A stretch of 27,117 nucleotides of DNA from Dehalococcoidia bacterium (GTDB taxonomy: Bacteria > Chloroflexota > Dehalococcoidia > GIF9 > AB-539-J10), in the NCBI GenBank assembly GCA_023229725.1, contig JALNYR010000014.1, positions 1-27,117 of the forward strand, read 5' to 3'. Position 1 is the stretch's first letter. Each line of letters begins with the position of its first letter. Shown here piece after piece: positions 13,576 to 20,216 of this stretch. Position numbers and translations under genes: made by a program. Under the pieces are notes generated by a model that was not told the DNA's origin, made no database searches, and saw only the letters and a program-made list of their open reading frames with translations.

Positions 13576-14132
13576 CGATTCACCTCCGTCAGCTCATAGG
13601 CCTCGCGGGCCGCGAGTGCGTTCCTCACGCCGGCCTCGCCCTTCCACTGCTCCTTGATGGCGGTCTCGATGGATTCGATGGAGACGAGGTCGGTCACCCT
13701 CGGGATGCAACCGAGGATGGGCGTGTTGATAACCGGGATGCCTCCCACCAGCAACTTGTGCTTGATGGAGATGGCGGCGGCATCGACGGCCGCAACCCTG
13801 TACTTCTTGGAGAACGCGAAGGCGTTCGGTCCGGACGTGGTGTTGAGGATGAGGATGCCGGTGGGCTTGAGTCCTTCGGTCACATCGACCATCTTGAGAA
13901 GGGCGGGGTCGACAACGACCACGATGTCAGGGTTGTATATCTGGCTCCTGAGGTTGACCTCGCTGTCGGCAATGCGTGCGAATGCCTTGACGGGTGCGCC
14001 CCGGCGCTCGGAGCCGAAGAGCGGGAATGCCTGCACGCCCCTGTGACCGTCCTTGAGCGCCGCCGCCACGAGGACGTTTGCGGCTGTGACCGCCCCCTGC
14101 CCCCCTCTGCCGTGAAACAGGATTTCGAGCAT
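13572..14132 (-). CDS. porG: 2-oxoacid:ferredoxin oxidoreductase, gamma subunit
   Basis: The 186-residue subunit is the first gene of the operon. The N-terminus MLEILFHGRGGQGAVTAANV holds the GRGGQG loop diagnostic of the gamma domain of POR/VOR/KOR enzymes. GSERRGAPVKAF and the segment NPDIVVVVDPALL follow. AAGGAGGTG lies 8-10 bases before the ATG at 14132. Separate gamma, delta, alpha and beta genes are typical of the four-subunit enzymes of archaea and anaerobic bacteria. A strong intrinsic terminator lies upstream in the presumed leader (14215-14250). Confidence 0.92.
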   Translation of the reverse strand: MLEILFHGRGGQGAVTAANVLVAAALKDGHRGVQAFPLFGSERRGAPVKAFARIADSEVNLRSQIYNPDIVVVVDPALLKMVDVTEGLKPTGILILNTTSGPNAFAFSKKYRVAAVDAAAISIKHKLLVGGIPVINTPILGCIPRVTDLVSIESIETAIKEQWKGEAGVRNALAAREAYELTEVNR

Positions 14133-14214
14133 GCTGCCACACCTCCTTCAGAGCACGGCATACGCCGTACCCCTGCGCACTTTGCGGCGGCGCCTGCGGC
14201 CGGTCCCGCCGCAC

Positions 14215-14250
14215 AAAAAAGCGGGGGGCATGTCGTATGACATGCCCCCC
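14215..14250 (-). terminator. Intrinsic terminator in the por operon leader (possible attenuator)
   Basis: On the minus strand GGGGGGCATGTC and GACATGCCCCCC form a perfect 12-bp stem with a 4-base loop (14250-14223), then GC and six T (14220-14215). It points toward porG and ends 83 bases before its ATG. No minus-strand gene lies upstream until 20217, so it has no obvious transcript to end except the por leader itself. Confidence 0.8.
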
Positions 14251-14319
14251 ACCAGGTTCACTGGCGCAAGTACACTACAATGACCAGACCCACTCCAGTC
14301 ATCTCGTCTTCCCGGGGGA

Positions 14320-14349
14320 AGGATACTCCCCTCCCGGCGGTGGTGGCAA
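14320..14349 (-). promoter_or_regulatory. Candidate promoter of the por operon
   Basis: Minus-strand TTGCCA (14349-14344), 18 bases, TATCCT (14325-14320). Transcription from here would give a leader of about 180 bases that includes the terminator at 14250-14215. Confidence 0.4.
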
Positions 14350-14446
14350 GTCCGGTTCATGCGGGCTGCCGCCTGAAAGTCCTGTGGTACGCTGGACAAG
14401 AGGAGTAGTCCGACGGAGGCCGCCGCGGGGAGGCGCACGGAAGAGG

Positions 14447-15421
14447 ATGAAACGGCGTACGTTGAGAGTCGCGTCTTGTGCCGCCTTGTGTCTCGCGTGG
14501 ATGGCAGTCGCGTGCCAGCCGGCTCAGGAGCCATCGCCCCTGCCGCCACCCCCGCGCGAAAGCGCCATCCCGGCGGATGCCGTCAAAGTGACGCCGCAGC
14601 AGGATGCCCATCCGCCCGTCCTGCACAGTTCCGCGTTCTCTCCACCTGAGCCCGTGCACGGCATCAGCAGCGCGGGCGCCGAGGACTCCGCCTTCGTGAC
14701 GAAGGATGGGTCGGCCCTCTACTTCTTCTTCACACCAGACGTGCGCGTGCCCCCGGAGAAGCAACTGGTCGACGGCGTGACGGGCATCTACGTGAGCGAG
14801 CAGGAGGGCGAGGGGTGGGGTGAGGCGGAGCGCGTGATGCTGCAGGACAGCCGCGAGGTCGCCCTCGACGGCTGCGTCTGCGTGCAGGGCGAGGAGATGT
14901 GGTTCTGCTCGGCGCGACAGGGCAATCACCGCGGCGTGGACATGTGGACGGCCACGCAGCGGGACGGGCGCTGGCAGGACTGGGAGAACGCCGGGGAGCT
15001 GCTGAACGCCGGCTACCAGATAGGGGAGGTCCACCTTTCCTCAGACGGCACAGCGCTCTACTTCCACTCGGACCGCCAGGGAGGAAAGGGCGGCTACGAT
15101 ATCTGGGTGACGACCCGCAGCACCGGAGGATGGTCGGCGCCCGTGAACATCGAGGCGGTCAACAGCCCGGAGACGGAAGGATGGCCGTTCGTCACCACGG
15201 ACGGCGGCGAGATGTGGTTCACGCGGTGGTACATGGGCACGCCCGCCGTCTTCCGCTCCGTCCTCGGTCCGCAGGGCTGGACCGAGCCGGTCCTCGTCAT
15301 CTCGCAGTTCGCCGGAGAGCCGTCGCTGGACGACGCCGGGAACCTGTACTTCACGCACCACTTCTACCGCGACGGGGTGATGCTGGAGGCCGATATCTAC
15401 GTGGCCCGGCGCGTCTCGTGA
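14447..15421 (+). CDS. PD40/WD40-like beta-propeller lipoprotein
   Basis: The 324-residue protein has a lipoprotein signal (MKRRTLRVASCAALCLAW, lipobox AVAC, Cys23) and a Pro-rich stretch. Repeated blades of the PD40 type follow: SAFVTKDGSALYFFF, VCVQGEEMWFCSARQG, VHLSSDGTALYFHSDRQGG, PFVTTDGGEMWFTRW and SLDDAGNLYFTHHF. These repeat the Dxxxxx-LYF-xS pattern about every 50 residues and would build a small propeller outside the cell. Similar domains occur in TolB and in sensor or scaffold proteins; no catalytic site is visible. The ATG at 14447 is chosen because it gives the signal peptide; GGGGAGG lies 13 bases upstream. Confidence 0.8.
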   Translation: MKRRTLRVASCAALCLAWMAVACQPAQEPSPLPPPPRESAIPADAVKVTPQQDAHPPVLHSSAFSPPEPVHGISSAGAEDSAFVTKDGSALYFFFTPDVRVPPEKQLVDGVTGIYVSEQEGEGWGEAERVMLQDSREVALDGCVCVQGEEMWFCSARQGNHRGVDMWTATQRDGRWQDWENAGELLNAGYQIGEVHLSSDGTALYFHSDRQGGKGGYDIWVTTRSTGGWSAPVNIEAVNSPETEGWPFVTTDGGEMWFTRWYMGTPAVFRSVLGPQGWTEPVLVISQFAGEPSLDDAGNLYFTHHFYRDGVMLEADIYVARRVS

Positions 15422-15431
15422 CCCGGAATGC

Positions 15432-15602
15432 TCACGCGCCGGCGGTCTGCATGAGCGCCCTGCGGTCAACCTTGCCTGAGGCTATCTTCGGCAACTCCGC
15501 CATGAACTCGATGCGCTGCGGCAGCTTGAAGTCGGCCACGCTCCTCGCGCAGAAGGCGCGCAGCTCGGGCTTCGTAACCTTCCCGGACGGGCACACGAGC
15601 GT
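15432..15602 (-). pseudogene. Remnant of an AMP-dependent acyl-CoA synthetase (C-terminus only)
   Basis: In the minus strand a frame ending at 15432 reads GKVTKPELRAFCARSVADFK, then LPQRIEFMAELPKIASGKVD and RRALMQ. This is the last 50-55 residues of an AMP-binding enzyme, including the A10 motif PKxxxGKxxR with the catalytic lysine. The other 450 or so residues are absent: the plus-strand dnaJ gene begins at 15664 and its likely promoter (15605-15610) abuts the fragment. No start or ribosome site fits a small functional gene. The family assignment rests on this conserved tail and is fairly secure; that it is dead is inference. Confidence 0.8.
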
Positions 15603-15604
15603 GC

Positions 15605-15610
15605 TACAAT
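15605..15610 (+). promoter_or_regulatory. Candidate -10 element for the dnaJ cluster
   Basis: TACAAT lies 54 bases before the dnaJ ATG, the only AT-rich hexamer in the gap. No -35 match is seen 16-18 bases upstream, and no CIRCE-type (TTAGCACTC) inverted repeat is present. Confidence 0.4.
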
Positions 15611-15663
15611 GCCACGAGGCGCCCGGGCCCGAACGAAGGCCCACCACGGCGCCGTCACCACGA

Positions 15664-16776
15664 ATGGCGACAGAGAGACGCGACTACTACGAGGTACTGG
15701 GCATTGCTCGTAGTGCCGATGAAGCCGACATCAAGCGCGCATACCGGACGCTTGCCATGCGCTACCACCCGGACCGCAACCCCGGCGACGCCGAATGCGT
15801 TGCGCGGATGAAGGAAATCAACGAGGCGTACGCGGTCCTCTGCGAGGGCGAGAAGCGGCGCATCTACGACCAGTATGGCCACGAGGGCCTCGCGGGCCTC
15901 AGCCAGGCGGACATCTTCCGGGGCGCCGACTTCGGGGACATCTTCCGCGACCTCGGCTTCGGGGGCTTCGGCTTCGGAGACGGCATATTCGAGAGCCTGT
16001 TCGGACGGAGTCGCTCCGCGACGCGCGAGCGCCGGCGCGGCGCCGACCTGCGCTACAACCTCCAGGTAACGCTGGAAGAGGCGGCAACGGGGCTCGAGAA
16101 GAAGCTCGAGATACCGCGGCGCCGCACCTGCACCTCCTGTCGCGGCTCCGGGGCGAAGGAGGGAGCGGCCTCGACGTGCGAGCGCTGCCGCGGCACGGGA
16201 CAGATGGTGACCGAGCACCGCTCCGGCATCGGCGTCTTCCGCCAGATAAGCGTCTGCAGTGCCTGCCAGGGGACGGGCCGGCGCATCAAGGAGCCGTGCT
16301 CCCTGTGCGACGGGCACGGAGTTCTCGAAGAAGTGCACGAGCTGGCCGTCAGCATCCCTCGCGGCGTGGATAGCGGTCACACGATACGTCTTGAGGGACA
16401 AGGGGAATCAGGCGACGGAGACATAACTCCAGGCGACCTGTACGTGGTCGTCAGCGTCCAGAAGCATGCGGTCTTCGAACGGCACGGCGATGACCTCTAC
16501 CAGGGCCGGGACATCGGCCTCGTGGAAGCGGCACTGGGCACTTCGATGCCCGTGCCGTCGCTCGACGGCGACGTTCCTGTCGAGATTCCCGCCGGCACCC
16601 AGAATGGCACGCTCTTCCGCCTCAAGGGGAAAGGCATGCCCAAGCTAGGGAGCAAGCATCACGGCGACCTCTACGTCGTGGCGAAGGTCGTGACGCCGGA
16701 ACGGCTCACGAACGAGCAGAAGGAGCTGCTGCGCCAGTTCCAGCACATGGGAAAGGTGGAGAAGGGAACCGGGTGA
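15664..16776 (+). CDS. dnaJ: Chaperone DnaJ (Hsp40, type I)
   Basis: The 370-residue co-chaperone stimulates DnaK ATPase and delivers unfolded proteins. The J domain (about 4-70) has YYEVLGIARSADEADIKRAY and HPD at 35-37. A Gly/Phe region (about 86-115) follows, then four zinc-finger motifs: CTSCRGSG (156), CERCRGTG (172), CSACQGTG (198) and CSLCDGHG (212). Two substrate-binding beta domains follow to the end. It is full length. There is no strong Shine-Dalgarno before the ATG. No dnaK, grpE or hrcA is nearby; instead its TGA overlaps the GTG of a TIM-barrel gene, an unusual partner. Confidence 0.95.
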   Translation: MATERRDYYEVLGIARSADEADIKRAYRTLAMRYHPDRNPGDAECVARMKEINEAYAVLCEGEKRRIYDQYGHEGLAGLSQADIFRGADFGDIFRDLGFGGFGFGDGIFESLFGRSRSATRERRRGADLRYNLQVTLEEAATGLEKKLEIPRRRTCTSCRGSGAKEGAASTCERCRGTGQMVTEHRSGIGVFRQISVCSACQGTGRRIKEPCSLCDGHGVLEEVHELAVSIPRGVDSGHTIRLEGQGESGDGDITPGDLYVVVSVQKHAVFERHGDDLYQGRDIGLVEAALGTSMPVPSLDGDVPVEIPAGTQNGTLFRLKGKGMPKLGSKHHGDLYVVAKVVTPERLTNEQKELLRQFQHMGKVEKGTG

Positions 16777-17714
16777 CCGCCCCGCTGTCGCTTTCGACCA
16801 TGTGGGCGCGCGGCAGGTACGAGGACCTGTACGAGTTCTCGTGCGACGCGTGCGACTGGGGCTTCACCGCCGTGGAGGCAAACGCCTTCGTGACGTCGAT
16901 GGAGGCGCTCGAACGACTTGCCGCCGGCCCCCTGCCCCTATCGAGCCTGCACAACCCGGCGCCGAACGTGCGCGTACCTCGCGGCGTGTCCGCTTACGAC
17001 CTCAACCTGGGAGCGCTCGACGAGGACGAGCGACTGGAAGCGCTCTCTCACGCACGGAGCACCATCGACCTCGCGGCACGAGTAGGCGCCCGCGCCGTCG
17101 TCCTACACATGGGCCACATCCCCATCGGCAGAGCGAGGGAGAAGCGCATCAACGAGCTGTGGCATGCGGGCCAGATGGAGTCGGACGAGTATTTCGCCAT
17201 CCAGGATGCGGTGCCCGGCATACGCAACGGCGTCGAGGCCCTGCACCTGGAGCGGGCGCTCGAGACGCTGCGCGACCTCGAAGCCCTCGCCCGGTCGAGG
17301 GGCATCCTCCTCGGCCTCGAGACACGCCACAACCTGCACGAGATGCCGAACGTCGACGAGATGGACGTCATGCTGCGGGTCTCGGACCCGGCGGTGGTGG
17401 GCTACTGGCACGACACCGGTCACGCCGCCATGCAGGAGCGCTGCGGCGCCACGACGCACGAGGAATGGCTGCGGCGCCACAGCGGGCGGCTCATCGGCGC
17501 GCACCTGCACGATGTGAACTCCGAGCGCGACCACCAGTGCCCGGGAAGCGGGCGGCTCGACTGGTCCATGGTGAGCCGCTACCTCCCGGCGTACGCCATA
17601 CGCGTCTGCGAGCTGGGCGAATGGAACGGGCAGGAGTGCGTGGCGCGGGCGCCGGCATTCCTGGCACACATGGGCGTGCTCGCGCCTTCGGGCGTGGACA
17701 GCCAGATTCGGTGA
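16773..17714 (+). CDS. Xylose isomerase-like TIM-barrel protein (AP_endonuc_2 superfamily)
   Basis: The 313-residue protein has the metal-dependent barrel shared by sugar-phosphate isomerases/epimerases and endonuclease IV. Likely metal ligands are Glu183 (GLETRHN), Asp214 with His217 (YWHDTGHA), His244/His246 (GAHLHDV) and Glu280 (CELGEW). GSGRLDW is typical of the isomerase branch. LHMGHIPIGRAREKR (111-125) and the MESDEYFAIQDAV stretch are extra helices of unknown role. It lacks the full nine-residue three-zinc set of endonuclease IV as far as I can see. GTG at 16773 overlaps the dnaJ stop, and its own stop overlaps the photolyase start. The substrate is unknown; association with a photolyase leaves a nucleic-acid role open. 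Confidence 0.8.
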   Translation: MTAPLSLSTMWARGRYEDLYEFSCDACDWGFTAVEANAFVTSMEALERLAAGPLPLSSLHNPAPNVRVPRGVSAYDLNLGALDEDERLEALSHARSTIDLAARVGARAVVLHMGHIPIGRAREKRINELWHAGQMESDEYFAIQDAVPGIRNGVEALHLERALETLRDLEALARSRGILLGLETRHNLHEMPNVDEMDVMLRVSDPAVVGYWHDTGHAAMQERCGATTHEEWLRRHSGRLIGAHLHDVNSERDHQCPGSGRLDWSMVSRYLPAYAIRVCELGEWNGQECVARAPAFLAHMGVLAPSGVDSQIR

Positions 17715-19069
17715 TACACCCGGAGCGGGTTATAGCTCTCAACCGGCGGTCTTCAGCCGGCGGCCGCTACGTCCTCTACTGGATGCAGGCTTCGCAGCGC
17801 GCAGTCCAGAACCACGCACTCGAGTACGCCATCGACCGGGCCAACGACCTCTCCTTGCCGGCTGTGGTGCTCTTCTGCCTCATGGACAACTATCCCGAGG
17901 CCACGCTGCGGCACTATGCCTTCATGCTCGAAGGGCTTCGGGAGACAGTGGCGACGTTGCGCGACCGCGGCATCGGCACGGCCGTCCTGCGCGGCTCGCC
18001 CCTGTCCGTCGTGCCCCGGCTGTCACGACAGGCCGCCCTCGTGGTGACGGATCGTGGCTACTTGCGGCACCAGCGCCGCTGGCGGGCGGAGATAGCGGAG
18101 CGCATCGACTGCCCGATGGTCGAGGTGGAGAGCGACGCAGTCGTCCCGGTGGAGGCCGCGTCGCCGAAGGCCGAGTATACCGCCGCCACGCTGCGGCCGA
18201 AGCTGGGCCGGCTACTGCTGCGCTACCTCGTGCCGGTGGCCGAGCGCGTGCCGGCCATGCCTCTGCTGCAACTGGCGGAAGAGACTCTGCGGCTGGATAC
18301 GGTGACCGACATCGCCACTCTGCTGGATGCGCTCCCCGTGGACCGCAGTGTACGGCCGGTGACGGCCTTCCGGGGCGGCACAAGAGAGGCGATGCGGCTG
18401 CTGCGGGTCTTCCTCGAGGAGAAGCTGGACGGGTACGCGGTGCACCGGAGCGACCCGTCGCTGGACTGGTCCTCACGCCTGAGCCCGTACCTCCACTTCG
18501 GCCAGGTATCGCCGCTGGCCGTGGCGCTCGCAGCCGACGAGCATCGCGGACCGGGCGCGGACGTCTTCCTCGACGAACTCATCGTTCGTCGCGAGCTGAG
18601 CCTGAACTTCGTGAGCTACAATACGCGCTACGACAGCTTTGACGCGCTGCCGGAGTGGGCGCGCCGCACGCTGCGGGAACACGAGGCGGACGCGCGACCG
18701 TACGCGTACGACCGGCCCACACTGGAGACCGCACGGACGCACGACGCGTACTGGAACGCGGCCCAGCAAGAGATGCTGCGGACGGGCTCGATGCACAACT
18801 ACATGCGGATGTACTGGGGCAAGAAGCTCCTCGAGTGGTCGGCCTCGCCGTCGGACGCATTCGCGACGGCGCTGTGGCTCAACAACCGCTGGCAGCTCGA
18901 CGGGCGCGACCCCAATTCATACGCGGGTGTGGCCTGGTGCTTCGGCATGCACGACCGGCCGTGGGCAGAGCGTCCGGTGTTCGGCAAGGTGCGCTACATG
19001 AACGCCGCGGGGCTGGAGCGCAAGTTCCACATGAATGATTATGTCGCGAAATACGCGGCGCGTGGATGA
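17711..19069 (+). CDS. phr: Deoxyribodipyrimidine photolyase, class II
   Basis: The 452-residue flavoprotein repairs UV-induced cyclobutane pyrimidine dimers using light and FADH-. The start IHPERVIALN, then GGRYVLYWMQASQRAVQNHA, marks the class II antenna/Rossmann domain. SRLSPYLHFGQVSPLAVAL is part of the FAD-binding domain, as are MHNYMRMYWGKKLLEWS and WCFGMHDRPWAERPVFGKVR. These C-terminal motifs are class II features. The GTG at 17711 overlaps the upstream stop (GTGA), giving translational coupling. Length is normal for the class. Presence in an otherwise anaerobe-like gene set suggests exposure to light, or a family role kept from surface-living relatives. Confidence 0.94.
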   Translation: MIHPERVIALNRRSSAGGRYVLYWMQASQRAVQNHALEYAIDRANDLSLPAVVLFCLMDNYPEATLRHYAFMLEGLRETVATLRDRGIGTAVLRGSPLSVVPRLSRQAALVVTDRGYLRHQRRWRAEIAERIDCPMVEVESDAVVPVEAASPKAEYTAATLRPKLGRLLLRYLVPVAERVPAMPLLQLAEETLRLDTVTDIATLLDALPVDRSVRPVTAFRGGTREAMRLLRVFLEEKLDGYAVHRSDPSLDWSSRLSPYLHFGQVSPLAVALAADEHRGPGADVFLDELIVRRELSLNFVSYNTRYDSFDALPEWARRTLREHEADARPYAYDRPTLETARTHDAYWNAAQQEMLRTGSMHNYMRMYWGKKLLEWSASPSDAFATALWLNNRWQLDGRDPNSYAGVAWCFGMHDRPWAERPVFGKVRYMNAAGLERKFHMNDYVAKYAARG

Positions 19070-19088
19070 CACAATGGGAGTGAACGTG

Positions 19089-19589
19089 ATGGGTCTCCGG
19101 ATGGTACTGGTCTCCGTCGCCGTGCTCCTGGCCGCGGCCGGGTGCAGCGGGGCGGAGCCGGAGCCGACCGCCTGCCCGGTGCCGTCAGCGCCCGGCGGGA
19201 CCACTCCGACCCCGTTTCCCCTGCCGACCGTCCCGCAGGAGAATGGAGCCGTCTGCAACGGAGGCACGCTCACACCCTCACAGGCATTCGAACTGCTGTC
19301 GGACGCCGCGGCGCCCATGACTGTCATCGACACGCGCAGCGAGAGTGAGTACGAGGCCGGGCATATCGCCGGCGCGCTGCACCTGAGCAGCTCCAGCTCA
19401 TCGTTCGACGACCAGCTGGACGAGCTGCCACGGGATGGCACGTACCTCGTCTACTGCCGGAGCGGCGGCGTGAGCGCGCGGGTCGTGGAGCAGATGCTCG
19501 ACATGGGCTTCGAGCACGTGTGCCACATCGGCACCGGCTTCAACGGGTGGCAAAGCGGAGGCTTCCCCGTGGAGAAGGGAGCGGCCTGA
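19089..19589 (+). CDS. Rhodanese-domain lipoprotein
   Basis: The 166-residue protein has a signal peptide with lipobox AAGC (Cys19), a Pro/Thr-rich linker with two cysteines (29 and 56), and a rhodanese domain. Key pieces are VIDTRSESEYEAGHIAGALH and the active-site loop YCRSGGVSA with Cys123; the domain ends in GGFPVEKG. It would act outside the membrane as a sulfurtransferase or sulfur carrier, or as a sulfide/thiosulfate sensor. The ATG at 19089 has GGGAG eight bases upstream; an ATG at 19074 is an alternative adding five residues. It follows the photolyase by 19 bases and may be co-transcribed. Confidence 0.86.
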   Translation: MGLRMVLVSVAVLLAAAGCSGAEPEPTACPVPSAPGGTTPTPFPLPTVPQENGAVCNGGTLTPSQAFELLSDAAAPMTVIDTRSESEYEAGHIAGALHLSSSSSSFDDQLDELPRDGTYLVYCRSGGVSARVVEQMLDMGFEHVCHIGTGFNGWQSGGFPVEKGAA

Positions 19590-19620
19590 CGCCGGGCGAT
19601 ACGCTCCCGGCCTGAATGCC

Positions 19621-20184
19621 ATGGCGCCGCTCACTCTCATCCTCACCGCCCTCGGGCTGTCAGCCGACTGCTTTGCGGTATCCGTCAGCGGCGCCTGCGC
19701 GCTGATACGTCCGACTCGCCTTCAGACGCTGCGGACCGCGTTCGCGTTCGGACTGGCCCAGTTCCTCATGGCCCTCGCCGGCTGGGCGGGGGGCAGGGAG
19801 GTGGCGGAGTTCATCGCGGGCTTCGACCACTGGGTCGCCTTCGCGCTGCTCGCCATCGTCGGCGGGCACATGCTGCGCGAAGCGGCGGAGAGGGAGGAAA
19901 GCTCCGATGCAGCCAGCGACATAACCACAGGACCGAGGCTTGTCATCCTTGCCATCGCCACGAGCATCGACTCGCTGGCGGTCGGACTGACGCTCGCGTT
20001 CCTGCAGGTCGACATAGTGCTGGCGTCGAGCGTCATTGGGGCGACATCCTTCGTCGTGACGGTCGCCGGCTTCGCCATCGGGGCCCGGCTGGGCGCGCTC
20101 GCCGGACGTCAGGCCCGGCTCGTGGGCGGGCTCATCCTCATCGCCATCGGCGTGAAGACGGTCCTCGAGCACACCATCCTCTAG
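19621..20184 (+). CDS. mntP: Manganese efflux pump MntP
   Basis: The 187-residue membrane protein has six predicted helices formed by two homologous halves. Each half carries the acidic residue of the family: Asp16 in GLSADCFAVS and Asp117 in ATSIDSLAVG. MntP exports Mn(II) to avoid toxicity. In many bacteria it is controlled by a yybP-ykoY Mn riboswitch; I looked for one in the 31-base gap and found only a 6-bp stem (GCCGGG/CCCGGC, 19591-19611), so none is present there. No clear ribosome site is seen; translation may depend on the upstream rhodanese gene. Confidence 0.9.
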   Translation: MAPLTLILTALGLSADCFAVSVSGACALIRPTRLQTLRTAFAFGLAQFLMALAGWAGGREVAEFIAGFDHWVAFALLAIVGGHMLREAAEREESSDAASDITTGPRLVILAIATSIDSLAVGLTLAFLQVDIVLASSVIGATSFVVTVAGFAIGARLGALAGRQARLVGGLILIAIGVKTVLEHTIL

Positions 20185-20216
20185 GGCACGAACCTCTCAG
20201 CGCCGCCCCGCATCCG

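Larger units (their letters stand above)
14133..14446. other. Divergent intergenic region, por operon / propeller lipoprotein
   Basis: This 314-base gap has no gene. It holds the por leader with its terminator (14215-14250), a small stem ACGGC/GCCGT just before the porG ribosome site, a candidate minus promoter (14320-14349) and a plus-strand TACACTACAAT patch at 14271-14281 that lacks a -35 but could serve the lipoprotein gene. Confidence 0.6.

Noticed and set aside
14899..15663. Upstream extension of the dnaJ frame into the lipoprotein gene
   Set aside because: The J domain begins at the ATG at 15664; the earlier part is out-of-frame shadow of the propeller lipoprotein.
15664..15700. CIRCE/HrcA or other heat-shock operator at dnaJ
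   Set aside because: No TTAGCACTC-N9-GAGTGCTAA or similar inverted repeat was found in the leader or gap.
16802..17710. Upstream extension of the photolyase frame through the TIM-barrel gene
   Set aside because: The extension is Arg/Pro-rich shadow sequence; photolyase homology begins at the GTG at 17711, and the TIM-barrel frame carries the conserved motifs.
18611..18626. TACAAT-like promoter element inside the photolyase gene
   Set aside because: It lies in conserved coding sequence with no downstream gene start near; it shows that single -10 matches in this window are weak evidence.
19590..19620. yybP-ykoY manganese riboswitch before mntP
   Set aside because: The gap is only 31 bases and holds just a 6-bp stem; the riboswitch needs roughly 100 bases with conserved loops.
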